The notes under the pieces: model-generated
Seen by the model: only the letters and a program-made list of their open reading frames with translations
What the model was told of the DNA's origin: nothing
The model's database searches: none
Part shown: piece by piece, positions 9,353-18,089 of the stretch
How the letters are laid out: each line of letters begins with the position of its first letter
Position numbering within the stretch: position 1 is the first letter of the stretch
Made by a program: the position numbers and the translations under genes
Assembly: GCA_044432725.1 (NCBI GenBank)
Contig: JAWXUL010000003.1
Location: 62,001-126,000, forward strand
Origin: JAWXUK01 sp044432725
GTDB taxonomy: Bacteria > Bacillota > Clostridia > Oscillospirales > Oscillospiraceae
DNA length: 64,000 nt
Reading direction: 5' to 3'

Positions 9353-9375
9353 GTCCAGTGATAATCAGTTACAAT
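9347..9375 (+). promoter_or_regulatory. Sigma-A promoter for the [FeFe] hydrogenase gene
   Basis: TTGACA (9347-9352), a 17-nt spacer and TACAAT (9370-9375). It leaves a leader of about 195 nt before the gene. That leader can form a nested hairpin: GATTCTC...GAGAATC closing ACTTC...GAAGT around 9431-9497. Confidence 0.7.
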
Positions 9376-9577
9376 AAAAAGGAAGTATGAAAGATAAATC
9401 AATCAAAAAGTATGGACGACACGAAAGGATTCTCATTCTCACACCCCCAGAAACAATGCACTTCTAAAGATCGAAGTTTCCCGAGAATCAGGGAGATATC
9501 TTCAGATTTTTCTGTGTATTATTTTAAAGTGAGAAGATGAGCCTTACCAAAGTGTTGCATAAGAAAAGAGGAATCGT

Positions 9578-11062
9578 ATGCATAAATTTGAAACCAGAAT
9601 CCAAGAACTAAAAATTTCTGTGCTGACAGAAATCGCCAAACTCTGTTGGGAAGACAAGCTATCTGCCTCCAACCAATTACTGGACATTCCAGAAAGAATC
9701 ATCCCCGGAGAAAAAGCAACCCTTCGTTGCTGTGTCTACAAAGAACGTGCCATTGTACAAAATCGTATGAAACTTGCTTTGGGAGGGGAAAAAACCAATC
9801 CAAGCATTGTAGAAGTCATGCCTGTGGCTTGTGACGAGTGTCCTGTGACAGAAATTACGGTCAGCCCTTCCTGTCGTGGCTGTCTGGCACAGCGTTGTCT
9901 CAACTCTTGCCCCAAAGATGCCATTTACATGCAAAACCATCGTGCTGTCATTGACCAAGATAAATGCATCAGCTGTGGTCGCTGTATCTCCATGTGCCAA
10001 TATGCAGCCATTTCCAAAACCCAACGCCCTTGCGAACGCTCTTGCCCTGCCAAGGCAATCAGCATGGACGACAACAAAAAAGCACAAATCGACCCAAATG
10101 CTTGCATTTCCTGTGGGATTTGTGTGACCCAATGTCCTTTTGGTGCCATTCAAGATAAATCATGGATCACCGATGCCATCAATATGATCCGTGGCTCTCA
10201 AACTTGGGGATACAAAACCTTCGCTGTGGTGGCACCCTCTATCGCAGGACAATTTATCCCTGCTACTTACAAACAAATGGTGGCTGGCTTAAAAAAATTA
10301 GGCTTCCATGGGGTGTACGAAGTTGCCCTGGGAGCAGATATGGTGGCAGACCACGAAAGTGACGAACTTTTAGAGAAAAAAGTCCTTTCCTCTTCCTGTT
10401 GCCCTGGATTTGTGGGCTATGTTAAGAAAAAACATCCAGAAATCGACGATTTGGTCTCTCATACCCCTTCCCCTATGGTGATGATTGGACTCCATATCAA
10501 AGAAAAATTCCCAGACGCTCGTGTGGTGTTCATTGGCCCATGTATCGCCAAAAAGAAAGAGGTTCTTTTGGGACGTGCCATGCAGTCCATTGATTGCGCC
10601 TTGACTTACGAGGAATTGTATGCCCTCTTCCTATCCAAAGAGGTGGATTTGACCAAACTAGAAGAAGTGGAATTGGACGAAGCCAGTCCCTTTGGCAGAA
10701 ATTTTGCTCGTTCTGGTGGTGTGGCACAGGCAGTGGCAGAGATTTTGAAAGAGAAAAACGCTGATTTCGACTTAAAACCTCTACCTTGCAGTGGTATTTC
10801 TGAATGTGAAAAGGCTTTGGTACGCTATAAAGCGGGCAAACTAGAAGAAAACTTCATCGAAGGTATGGCTTGCGAAGGTGGTTGCGTCCAAGGAGCGGGT
10901 TGCTTAATTCGTAGCCCAAAAAATAAAATGGACGTGGAAAAACACGCCAAAGAAGCCCAAGGACGTACCATTCTGGCTGCTGTGGACAAAGCAAAGGCTT
11001 TTGATGCAAGCATGGTACCTCCTCATCCTGAAACGGAAGAGAAACCATCCAAGAAGAAATAA
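9578..11062 (+). CDS. Monomeric [FeFe] hydrogenase, group B type
   Basis: Cytoplasmic iron-iron hydrogenase that makes or consumes H2, most likely with ferredoxin. 494 residues. The N-terminal third carries ferredoxin-like 4Fe-4S motifs: CRGCLAQRCLNSCP near 98, CISCGRCISMC near 128, CERSCP near 148 and CISCGICVTQCP near 172. The H-cluster domain follows with L1 as SSSCCPGF near 270, L2 as IGPCIAKKKE near 318 and L3 as EGMACEGGCVQGAGC near 435. This set fits the group B hydrogenases of Clostridia rather than the CpI-type group A. The tail is Lys/Glu-rich. ATG follows AGAGGAATCGT. It is monocistronic, divergent from ileS and closed by a hairpin. Confidence 0.88.
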   Translation: MHKFETRIQELKISVLTEIAKLCWEDKLSASNQLLDIPERIIPGEKATLRCCVYKERAIVQNRMKLALGGEKTNPSIVEVMPVACDECPVTEITVSPSCRGCLAQRCLNSCPKDAIYMQNHRAVIDQDKCISCGRCISMCQYAAISKTQRPCERSCPAKAISMDDNKKAQIDPNACISCGICVTQCPFGAIQDKSWITDAINMIRGSQTWGYKTFAVVAPSIAGQFIPATYKQMVAGLKKLGFHGVYEVALGADMVADHESDELLEKKVLSSSCCPGFVGYVKKKHPEIDDLVSHTPSPMVMIGLHIKEKFPDARVVFIGPCIAKKKEVLLGRAMQSIDCALTYEELYALFLSKEVDLTKLEEVELDEASPFGRNFARSGGVAQAVAEILKEKNADFDLKPLPCSGISECEKALVRYKAGKLEENFIEGMACEGGCVQGAGCLIRSPKNKMDVEKHAKEAQGRTILAAVDKAKAFDASMVPPHPETEEKPSKKK

Positions 11063-11069
11063 GAACAAA

Positions 11070-11111
11070 GGGCTTGGACTGATGAATGCGATGTCCCCAC
11101 AGTCCAAGCCC
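11070..11111 (+). terminator. Hairpin after the hydrogenase gene
   Basis: GGGCTTGGACTG (11070-11081) pairs with CAGTCCAAGCCC (11100-11111). No T-run follows, so termination may be partial and the next gene (11132) may be co-transcribed. Confidence 0.6.
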
Positions 11112-11131
11112 CTCCCACAAAGGAAAATGCC

Positions 11132-11623
11132 ATGGAATGGATTACCAAATATCAATATAGCATCTTGTTGTTTCTTTTATCTTTTTTTATTGTCCTGTTG
11201 GGGGTGATTCCCACAGGTAGCAAGTTGCTCCAACGTTATCTCCTCTCCCCTGACAACTATGGAGAGGTCAGGGGAGTGATATCCACCATTTCCCCCCATC
11301 CAAACGCTGGGAATTTTGTTTCCTATCCTGTCTATGTGACTTTTTCAGTTCCTTCTCCAGAAACAGGGGAATTGACAGAGTACACAGCTCTTTTGGATCA
11401 TTATGCTTCCTATATGGAAGAGGGGATGGAGCTTTTGCTGATTTACAACAAAGAAAATCCCCAAGCTATCACACAAGAGTGGACACAGCTTCGGGATTTT
11501 TTGTTATTTTCGTCTTTTGCTGTTCTTGGCTATCTGGTGGGGATGATGATGACCAAACCAGCCTCTCCAGAGATCTACGTAAGACCACAAAAAACCTTAC
11601 GAGAACGACTGGAAAAGTACTAG
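11132..11623 (+). CDS. Two-TM protein with DUF3592-like extracytoplasmic domain
   Basis: 163 residues of unknown function. A transmembrane helix at about 8-26 and a second at about 127-142 flank a soluble region whose pattern (GVIS...YPVYVTFSV...YTALLDHYASYMEEG..LLIYNKENP) resembles DUF3592 domains. AAGGAA lies 8 nt before the ATG. It follows the hydrogenase gene by 69 nt and converges with murC with only 8 nt between the stops. I infer no specific role. Confidence 0.55.
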   Translation: MEWITKYQYSILLFLLSFFIVLLGVIPTGSKLLQRYLLSPDNYGEVRGVISTISPHPNAGNFVSYPVYVTFSVPSPETGELTEYTALLDHYASYMEEGMELLLIYNKENPQAITQEWTQLRDFLLFSSFAVLGYLVGMMMTKPASPEIYVRPQKTLRERLEKY

Positions 11624-11631
11624 CTGCTCCC

Positions 11632-12978
11632 CTAGGAACCCACCAACATCTCTCCCAAACGGAACACATCCCCAGCCCCCACAGTCAGGATCAAATCCCC
11701 CTCTTGTGCCAAGTCTTGCAATACCACAAGACTTTCGGGGAATCCCCCAGTATACTGAGCTTGGGGGATTTTATCTGCTAACATTTTAGAAGAAACTTCC
11801 CCTGTATCTGGCTCACGGGCTGCATAAATATCCAATAACAGAACTTGGTCCACTTGCAAAAGCACTTGGGCAAAGTCCTCTAAAAATGCCTTTGTTCTGG
11901 TGAAGGTGTGGGGCTGAAAGGCACAGATGATTCTCTTGTAATTTAGTTTTTTCACAGCAGTAAACAGCGCCACAAGTTCTGTGGGATGATGGGCATAGTC
12001 ATCCATGACCACAGCACCATGATACTCCCCTTTATGTTGCAAACGTCTGCCCGCCCCTGTGAAAGTCTTCAGCGCTTTGCTGATGTCTCCCATCTCTACC
12101 CCGAGAAACAGGGATGCACTGGCTGCCGCTATGGCGTTCATCACATTATGAAAGCCAGGCACTTCCAAAGAGATGGTCCCTTTTTTCTCTCCCAAGTAAA
12201 TAAGATCAAAAGTGGGCAATCCATTGTGCCAACTAAGGTTTTCTGTGTGAATGTCCCCAGTGTAAATGCCAAAACTGAGATGAGGCAGATCTTTCACTGC
12301 ATTGATGGCGTTTTCATCTTCTCCACAAACAATAATCATCCCATTATCAGGGACTTTTTCGCCAAAAGTGTGGAAAGAAGCTTTGATTTCTTTTAAATTA
12401 TGAAAAAAATCTAAATGATCTTCTTCCACATTTAAAATCACAGCAACTGTTGGAAAAAAATGGTGAAAGGAATTGCAATATTCACAAGACTCTGCAATGA
12501 TGGTATCCCCTGTGCCAATGTGATGCCCCGCCCCCAAAGAGGGAAGGACGCCTCCCAACATAATGGTTGGGTCTTTTTCTGCTTCCAGAAAAATGTGGGA
12601 ACACATGGCTGTGGTGGTGGTTTTCCCATGGGTTCCTGCAATACAAAGGGAGTTTTTGTACTCTTTCATCAGCTCTCCCCAACCTTGGGCACGTTCGTAA
12701 ACGGGGATATTCAGCTTTCTGGCTTCTTGCACTTCTGGATTGTCATCATGCACAGCCGCTGTGCGGATGACAAAATCAGGCTTTCCCAGATTTTCCTTTT
12801 CATGTCCGATGGAAACAGAAATCCCCAAAGCTTCCAGCCGTGCTGTTTCCAGACTTTCCATACCGTCAGAGCCTGTGACCTGAAGTCCACGGCTGTTTAA
12901 TACTTGCGCCAGAGGGGACATAGAGACCCCCCCAATACCGATCATATGGACTTTCGTCCCTGTTTGATTTAGTTTCAT
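11632..12978 (-). CDS. murC: UDP-N-acetylmuramate--L-alanine ligase
   Basis: ATP-dependent ligase adding L-Ala to UDP-MurNAc in cytoplasmic peptidoglycan precursor synthesis. 448 residues. The N-terminal Rossmann region has IGIGGVSMSPLAQVL, the ATP site is GTHGKTTTTAM near residue 110, and the central domain has ESCEYCNSF and NVEEDHLDFF. The gene stands alone among non-division genes, as often in Clostridia. It is read from a TTGCAC-17-TATAAT promoter and uses an AAGGAG site before the ATG at 12978. Confidence 0.96.
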   Translation of the reverse strand: MKLNQTGTKVHMIGIGGVSMSPLAQVLNSRGLQVTGSDGMESLETARLEALGISVSIGHEKENLGKPDFVIRTAAVHDDNPEVQEARKLNIPVYERAQGWGELMKEYKNSLCIAGTHGKTTTTAMCSHIFLEAEKDPTIMLGGVLPSLGAGHHIGTGDTIIAESCEYCNSFHHFFPTVAVILNVEEDHLDFFHNLKEIKASFHTFGEKVPDNGMIIVCGEDENAINAVKDLPHLSFGIYTGDIHTENLSWHNGLPTFDLIYLGEKKGTISLEVPGFHNVMNAIAAASASLFLGVEMGDISKALKTFTGAGRRLQHKGEYHGAVVMDDYAHHPTELVALFTAVKKLNYKRIICAFQPHTFTRTKAFLEDFAQVLLQVDQVLLLDIYAAREPDTGEVSSKMLADKIPQAQYTGGFPESLVVLQDLAQEGDLILTVGAGDVFRLGEMLVGS

Positions 12979-13008
12979 ACTTTCTCCTTATTCAGTGGAT
13001 ATGTGACA

Positions 13009-13037
13009 ATTATACAATAGTTTAACAGAATGTGCAA
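13009..13037 (-). promoter_or_regulatory. Sigma-A promoter for murC
   Basis: Minus strand TTGCAC (13037-13032), a 17-nt spacer and TATAAT (13014-13009), about 30 nt above the murC ATG. Confidence 0.7.
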
Positions 13038-13098
13038 GACATAATTTATTTTATGCGATTTTTTGTAAAAAGTGAAAGAAAAAGAAAGGGAGATACAA

Positions 13099-13962
13099 AT
13101 GAATCTTTGTGATTTAGAAGAAATAAAATACCTACTACGTGGACATGGCTTCCAATTTTCCAAGTCTATGGGGCAAAATTTTTTGGTGGAAAACTGGGTG
13201 CCCGAAGACATCGCCAAAGTATCAGGGGCAGATAAAAACACAGGAGTGTTAGAAATCGGCCCTGGAATTGGCTGCTTGACCCGTGAACTGGCTCATCTTG
13301 CTGAAAAAGTAGTGGCTGTAGAGCTTGACAAAGCACTATTGCCTATTTTGGCAGTGACTTTACAAAGTAGCCCCAACGCTTCTGTGGTATCAGGAGATGT
13401 GCTACAACTGAATTTACCCCAATTTGTAGCAGAACAATTTGGCGAGAAAAAACCTATGGTTTGTGCCAATCTCCCCTATAATATTACCTCTCCCATTTTA
13501 ACCACCCTCATTGACAGTGCTTCCTTTTCCAAAATCACTGTCATGATTCAAAAAGAAGTGGCACAGCGTATCGCTGCCAGTGCCGGAGATTCTGCTTTTG
13601 GTGGATTTTCCATCTATTGCCAGTATCACTGCAAAGCAGAATTGCTCTTTGACGTGCCAGCAGATTGTTTCTATCCAGCCCCAAAAGTAACCTCAGCCGT
13701 CCTACAACTCACCCCCCAAGCCCCTCCCCCAGAGGTGGACGATGAAAAACACTTTTTCCAAATCGTAAAGGGAAGCTTTGCCCAACGACGAAAAACACTA
13801 CAAAATAGCTTGTCCTCTTCCATGTCTCAGTACAGCAAAGAGGATGTAGTCAACGCCTTAGAAATATGTGGTTTACGGGCTGATGTCCGTGGGCAAGCAT
13901 TAAGCATTTCAGATTTTGCAAGACTTTCTCGCACATTAAGAGGATTGCCTCTCACAGTATAG
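13099..13962 (+). CDS. rsmA: 16S rRNA dimethyladenosine transferase (KsgA/RsmA)
   Basis: SAM-dependent enzyme that dimethylates the two adjacent adenines near the 3' end of 16S rRNA. The SAM site is LEIGPGIGCLT near residue 45 and the catalytic NLPYNITSP motif lies near 120; GQNFLVE is seen near residue 25. The ATG at 13099 is preferred because AAAGGGAG sits 6 nt before it; this gives 287 residues, the family length. It is divergent from murC and followed by a strong terminator. Confidence 0.95.
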   Translation: MNLCDLEEIKYLLRGHGFQFSKSMGQNFLVENWVPEDIAKVSGADKNTGVLEIGPGIGCLTRELAHLAEKVVAVELDKALLPILAVTLQSSPNASVVSGDVLQLNLPQFVAEQFGEKKPMVCANLPYNITSPILTTLIDSASFSKITVMIQKEVAQRIAASAGDSAFGGFSIYCQYHCKAELLFDVPADCFYPAPKVTSAVLQLTPQAPPPEVDDEKHFFQIVKGSFAQRRKTLQNSLSSSMSQYSKEDVVNALEICGLRADVRGQALSISDFARLSRTLRGLPLTV

Positions 13963-13980
13963 ACCATATTGCCAAAAATA

Positions 13981-14016
13981 AAACACCTTTGCCCTACAGC
14001 AAAGGTGTTTATTATT
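13981..14016. terminator. Terminator after rsmA
   Basis: AAACACCTTTGC (13981-13992), loop CCTACA, GCAAAGGTGTTT (13999-14010), then ATTATTCTT. Convergent genes flank it. Confidence 0.85.
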
Positions 14017-14052
14017 CTTGTTGAGGTTTTTTGTCCTTGTTTCTCTCGTCCA

Positions 14053-14718
14053 TCAGACTGTTTCTTCTTGGGGATAGCAATATTTTTTGATACCATAAAA
14101 AGTGAGGAAACAGTTGATAAAATTCATAAAAACAATACTAAACAAGATCACAGGGAAGATACTCACAGGATAAAACCATAGATGAATAAAACCAATCACA
14201 AGCCAAAGAAGACTTGCCAAAAGAGTATATTTCCCATTTAAAAAAAGCAACAAAAAGCTATTTTTGAAAATATGAGGGATTTTTAACTCGATAGAAACCA
14301 TCACAGGGGTAACATACATATTCACTAGGGCAAAAAGAAAAATCAAAGACCAAATGAAAATTTCTAGTATTTGATTTTCCTCTCGATAAAAAAGAAGATT
14401 CACCCCAAGAACAACAGCCACCAAGACTTGTAACAAAAAGACCAAAGTACTTTGTTTGAAGTTTTTGCCAAACTCTTCTCTAAAATCTCGAAAAGCATCC
14501 ACTGGCTGATCTCGCACCATACGTAACAAAAGGGTATTCATGGCTGCGTAAGAAGCCCCAATGGTGAAAAGAGGCAAGGAATACACAAGAAAAAGAAAAT
14601 TAAGCCATAACATCGCCCAAAACTCACGGAAGATAATGTCCAAAAACCAAGCAAAGCCTGTTTTTTTCGGGGCGTTGGGGTCAATCCCTTTTCCTTCTTT
14701 TTGAAACTGATAGAACAT
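14053..14718 (-). CDS. DUF624 (YesL-like) integral membrane protein
   Basis: 221 residues with about five transmembrane helices (roughly 35-60, 90-112, 115-140, 155-180 and 185-212). The pattern NFLFLVYSLPLFTIGASYAA followed by a conserved charged loop is typical of the DUF624/YesL family. Members often sit beside carbohydrate ABC transporters, but no sugar genes are adjacent here; it follows dapB by 83 nt on the same strand, with a weak hairpin between. AAGGAG precedes the ATG. Function unknown. Confidence 0.7.
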   Translation of the reverse strand: MFYQFQKEGKGIDPNAPKKTGFAWFLDIIFREFWAMLWLNFLFLVYSLPLFTIGASYAAMNTLLLRMVRDQPVDAFRDFREEFGKNFKQSTLVFLLQVLVAVVLGVNLLFYREENQILEIFIWSLIFLFALVNMYVTPVMVSIELKIPHIFKNSFLLLFLNGKYTLLASLLWLVIGFIHLWFYPVSIFPVILFSIVFMNFINCFLTFYGIKKYCYPQEETV

Positions 14719-14744
14719 CTTTTTTCTCCTTATTGCAAAACAAG

Positions 14745-14759
14745 ACCTGTGATACAGGT
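14745..14759 (-). terminator. Weak hairpin between dapB and the DUF624 gene
   Basis: ACCTGT-ATC-ACAGGT read on the minus strand, followed by CTTGTTTTG. It could attenuate read-through from dapB. Confidence 0.4.
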
Positions 14760-14801
14760 TGCAGAATCTGAGAGGTCGAATCCTGTCACAAAGTATGTTG
14801 T

Positions 14802-15560
14802 CTAATCCTGTAACAAATGCCCCATATCGTACAGCCCTGGCTTTGTCACCTTTGCCATAAATTTTCCCGCTGTCACAGCACCTTGGGCAAAAATTTCTCG
14901 TGATAATGCAGAATGTTTGATTTCAATCACTTCGTCATGTCCTGCAAAAATAATCTCGTGCTCTCCCACAATGGTCCCCCCACGCACTGCAGAGATACCA
15001 ATCTCCTTCTTGTCACGTGGACGTCGCACAGAGGAACGGTCATAAACATACTGGGTTTCATGCTTGCAATGAGCTTTTGCCACATCTGCAATCATCAAAG
15101 CAGTGCCACTGGGTGCATCCACTTTTCGCTTGTGATGTCTCTCTACCACTTCGATGTCATAGCTATCCCCCAAGACTTCGCTTGCCTTTGCCACCAAATT
15201 CAATAACACATTGATGCCCAAAGACATATTGGCAGAACGAAAAATAGGCACCTCTTGTGCTGCTGCCCCAATATCAGCTAGCTGTTCTGGGGTATAGCCT
15301 GTGGTGGCTAAAACAAGAGGAATCTTTCTCTCTCTTCCAAAAGCAAGGAGATTTTCCAAAGCAGCCGGAGAGGAGAAGTCAATCACCACATCCCCTTCTC
15401 CGGTGAACATACTAGGGCTTGTGAAGACTGGATAGTCCTTCTCTGCTGTGCCCAAAAGATCGAAGCCAGCCGCCACAGAGACATCTCCATCTTGGTGACA
15501 AATACTTTCCACCACTCGCCCCATATAGCCATTACAGCCAGAAATAATTATCTTTTGCAC
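14802..15560 (-). CDS. dapB: 4-hydroxy-tetrahydrodipicolinate reductase
   Basis: NAD(P)H-dependent step of the diaminopimelate/lysine pathway. 252 residues. The dinucleotide site is SGCNGYMGR near residue 8 and the catalytic signature ERHHKRKVDAPSGTA lies near 145-160. It starts 12 nt after dapA ends, in the order asd, dapA, dapB. In a spore former this pathway also feeds dipicolinate. Confidence 0.96.
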   Translation of the reverse strand: MQKIIISGCNGYMGRVVESICHQDGDVSVAAGFDLLGTAEKDYPVFTSPSMFTGEGDVVIDFSSPAALENLLAFGRERKIPLVLATTGYTPEQLADIGAAAQEVPIFRSANMSLGINVLLNLVAKASEVLGDSYDIEVVERHHKRKVDAPSGTALMIADVAKAHCKHETQYVYDRSSVRRPRDKKEIGISAVRGGTIVGEHEIIFAGHDEVIEIKHSALSREIFAQGAVTAGKFMAKVTKPGLYDMGHLLQD

Positions 15561-15572
15561 TGTTCACCCTCC

Positions 15573-16463
15573 CTATTGCAACAGATTTTGTCGCTTCATT
15601 GCTTTCTTTAGTATTTCTAAATTTCCCTCTTCCATATCGCACAAGGGTAAACGCAATACCCCCACATTCATCCCCATCAAATTCATGGCTGTTTTAATGG
15701 GAATGGGGTTCACCTCGATAAAGAGAGCGTCAATCAAATCCATGTAATCTATTTGCAACTTGGCTGCTGCTTCGCAATCATTGGCAAGGCAAAGACGATT
15801 CATCTCCACCATCATTTCTGGCAAAATATTACACGCAACAGAAATAACACCCTTTGCCCCCAAAGCCATCATAGGCACCACTTGGTCATCATTTCCTGAC
15901 CAAATATAAAAATCATCCTCACACAGATAGCGAGTATGTGCCAACAAAGAGAAATTCCCACTGGCTTCTTTCACCCCATTGATATTAGGGTGCTTGGATA
16001 GATGATGATAAGTCTCTGCTGTAAAGCTGACCCCTGTACGACTGGGTACATTATAAAGTATCATGGGCAAGTTGACACGCTCTGCAATATGCTCGTAATG
16101 TTTAATCAGCCCAGTTTGGCTTGCCTTGTTGTAATAAGGGGTCACAGACAATAAGGCATCAGCCCCAGAGCCTTTGGCACATTCAGACAAATACACCGCT
16201 GCAGAAGTATCATTACTCCCTGCCCCTGCAATCACCTTCACCCGACCATTCACTTGTTTCACAGCAAATTCCACCACTTCAATATGCTCACGCAAACTCA
16301 TGGTGGTGGCTTCTCCTGTTGTGCCACAAACACAAACAGCAGACACCCCAGCCTCTATCTGGCGATCTAATAATTTTGCCAACGAATCAAAATCAACACT
16401 TCCTGTGGAAGTAAAAGGGGTGACCACTGCAGGACAAGCCCCCTCAAAAACTGCTTCTCTCAT
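15573..16463 (-). CDS. dapA: 4-hydroxy-tetrahydrodipicolinate synthase
   Basis: Condenses pyruvate with aspartate semialdehyde. Signatures: CPAVVTPF near residue 11, CGTTGEATTMS near 45, YNVPSRTG near 135 and GVKEASGN with the Schiff-base Lys near 163. The ATG at 16463 is chosen because AAAGGAG sits 6-8 nt before it and gives 296 residues, the normal length; a longer in-frame reading enters the hairpin repeat upstream. The repeat at 16512-16703 separates dapA from asd. Confidence 0.96.
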   Translation of the reverse strand: MREAVFEGACPAVVTPFTSTGSVDFDSLAKLLDRQIEAGVSAVCVCGTTGEATTMSLREHIEVVEFAVKQVNGRVKVIAGAGSNDTSAAVYLSECAKGSGADALLSVTPYYNKASQTGLIKHYEHIAERVNLPMILYNVPSRTGVSFTAETYHHLSKHPNINGVKEASGNFSLLAHTRYLCEDDFYIWSGNDDQVVPMMALGAKGVISVACNILPEMMVEMNRLCLANDCEAAAKLQIDYMDLIDALFIEVNPIPIKTAMNLMGMNVGVLRLPLCDMEEGNLEILKKAMKRQNLLQ

Positions 16464-16511
16464 AAAAAATCTCCTTTCCTGATCTAATACAAAATCTTCT
16501 TTCCTGAAGTT

Positions 16512-16703
16512 TATACAGCATTTTGAAAAAAGGTTCCACCTTTTTGGAGAGAAGGATTTGCCTTCTCTCCAAGAGATTTTCAAAGAAAATCTCTATCAAA
16601 ATGTCTATAAGCGAACTTGAATCACAGAAATGCACAGCATTTTCTGTGGAGAGCAAAGCTCTCAATCCTTGACCATGGGTCAAGGATTATTCAAGTTGTT
16701 ATA
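16512..16703. repeat. Multi-hairpin palindromic repeat, copy A (192 bp)
   Basis: The ends are TATACAGCATTTTGAA and TTCAAGTTGTTATA, an imperfect terminal inverted repeat. Six hairpins lie inside in plus order: AAAAAGG stem; GGAGAGAAGG with loop ATTTG; AGAGATTTTC with loop AAA; a linker near 16596-16623; CACAGAAATGC; GAGAGC with loop AAA; and AATCCTTGACC with loop ATG. The linker and the hairpin carrying GATTTTC align with those of copy B in the same order. It lies between asd and dapA inside a presumed operon. Confidence 0.8.
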
Positions 16704-16724
16704 CTAATTCTATTTGAAATTAGT
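16703..16724. repeat. Short hairpin abutting copy A and the asd stop
   Basis: ACTAATT-CTATTTGA-AATTAGT. The 18-mer TTATACTAATTCTATTTG here recurs (minus strand) in the hairpin next to the sigG 3' end at 61583-61622. Confidence 0.6.
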
Positions 16725-16725
16725 A

Positions 16726-17805
16726 CTAGATATAGTTTTCTGCACAGAGTAACTCAGCAAGCAACACTGCCCCACCCGCTGCACCACGGAGGGTGTTATG
16801 AGACAATCCCACAAATTTATAGTCAAACAAACTATCTTCTCGCAAGCGTCCCAAAGAAATCGCCATACCACCTTCACAATTACGGTCCATGTTGGCTTGT
16901 GGGCGATTGTCCTCTGGTAAATAGTGTAGCAACTGTTTGGGGGCAGAAGGCAGATTCAGCTCTTGTGCCTTCCCTTGGTATTCATTCCAACAAGCAATGA
17001 TGTCCTCTTTTGTTGCCTTTTCTTTCAAAGAGAAGAACACAGCACCTGTATGACCATCAGCCACAGGCACACGCAAACATTGGGCTGTAATCAAAGGATT
17101 ATTGGCAGGCACAATCTCCCCACCTTTCACCTCGCCCCAAATACGTAGTGGTTCTTTTTCGCTTTTTTCTTCTTCCCCACCGATATAAGGGATAATGTTA
17201 TCCACCATCTCTGGCCATGTTTCAAAGGTTTTCCCTGCGCCTGAAATGGCTTGATAAGTGCAAACTAACACCTTTTCTACCCCATATTTCAGATGAAGGG
17301 GGTGCAAAGCAGGGGCATAACTTTGAATAGAGCAGTTTGGTTTGGCTGCGATAAAGCCTCTCTTTGTGCCCAAACGTTTTCTTTGTGCTTCAATCACTTC
17401 TAAGTGATGGGCATTCATCTCTGGCATCACCATGGGGATATCAGCTGTCCATCGATTGGCAGAGTTATTGGATACCACAGGACATTCTGCTTTGGCATAG
17501 GCATCCTCTAAAGCAAGAATGGCATCTTTCTCCATATCCACTGCACAGAAGACAAAATCCACCATTTCGGCAATCTTTTGAACATCTTTTTCAGCATCAA
17601 AGATAATCATCTCTTTCACATGATTGGGCATAGCTGTTGCCATTGCCCAGCGATTCCCTACGGCTTTTTCATAGCTTTGCCCAGCAGAGCGAGCAGAAGC
17701 AGCCACACACACCACAGAAAACCAAGGGTGATTTTCCAACAATGTGAGAAAACGCTGTCCCACCATGCCTGTTCCACCAATAATTCCAACTTTATATTGC
17801 TTCAT
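16726..17805 (-). CDS. asd: Aspartate-semialdehyde dehydrogenase
   Basis: NADPH-dependent reduction of aspartyl phosphate at the head of the lysine, methionine and threonine pathways. 359 residues of the archaeal/fungal-type branch. NADP site GIIGGTGMVGQRFL near residue 8, SNNSANRW near 112, catalytic Cys in KPNCSIQSY near 155, GAGKTFETWPEM near 190. First gene of asd-(repeat)-dapA-dapB. AAGGAG precedes the ATG. Its transcript appears to begin about 230 nt upstream and to pass through a terminator-like hairpin. Confidence 0.94.
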   Translation of the reverse strand: MKQYKVGIIGGTGMVGQRFLTLLENHPWFSVVCVAASARSAGQSYEKAVGNRWAMATAMPNHVKEMIIFDAEKDVQKIAEMVDFVFCAVDMEKDAILALEDAYAKAECPVVSNNSANRWTADIPMVMPEMNAHHLEVIEAQRKRLGTKRGFIAAKPNCSIQSYAPALHPLHLKYGVEKVLVCTYQAISGAGKTFETWPEMVDNIIPYIGGEEEKSEKEPLRIWGEVKGGEIVPANNPLITAQCLRVPVADGHTGAVFFSLKEKATKEDIIACWNEYQGKAQELNLPSAPKQLLHYLPEDNRPQANMDRNCEGGMAISLGRLREDSLFDYKFVGLSHNTLRGAAGGAVLLAELLCAENYI

Positions 17806-17891
17806 TTTTACTTCTCCTTGTTTTGTAACTTGTCAAAATTCCTCCTTGCAAAAAGAAAAGAATTTTGTTATAATAAGGGGGATCTCTAAAA

Positions 17892-18036
17892 ACTCTTAAG
17901 GGACAAGAGTACAATTTTTTCTTCTCTGATGACTGAAAAAGCGTAGACTCCTAAGTGAATTCTGCACTTTTCCATAAAAACCAGAGGCTCGTAATTGTGC
18001 CTGTTGCCTTTACTGGAAAACCCCCATAATCGACAT
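17892..18036 (-). promoter_or_regulatory. Candidate attenuated leader or small RNA upstream of asd
   Basis: Transcription from the promoter at 18041-18069 would make a leader of about 145 nt. It can fold into TTTTCC...GGAAAA enclosing CCAG...CTGG and AGGC...GCCT, then GTG...CAC, and ends in ACTCTT-GTCCCTT-AAGAGT-TTTT (17910-17892), an intrinsic-terminator shape. This is the layout of a riboswitch or attenuator in front of asd. I looked for the lysine-riboswitch core and found no match, so the ligand is unknown. Confidence 0.5.
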
Positions 18037-18040
18037 GACT

Positions 18041-18069
18041 ATGATATCACGAGAAACGAAATCTGTCAA
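18041..18069 (-). promoter_or_regulatory. Sigma-A promoter for the asd leader
   Basis: Minus strand TTGACA (18069-18064), a 17-nt spacer and TATCAT (18046-18041). Confidence 0.75.
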
Positions 18070-18089
18070 TCATACAAAAGGAGAATCCC

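Noticed and set aside
9243..9577. Possible T-box leader for ileS
   Set aside because: No T-box core sequence on the minus strand; the gap is explained by two divergent promoters.
17846..17874. Plus-strand promoter TTGCAA-17-TATAAT before the SpoIID-like gene
   Set aside because: Its transcript would meet a terminator hairpin within about 30 nt, so it is unlikely to drive the gene at 18090; I left it uncalled.
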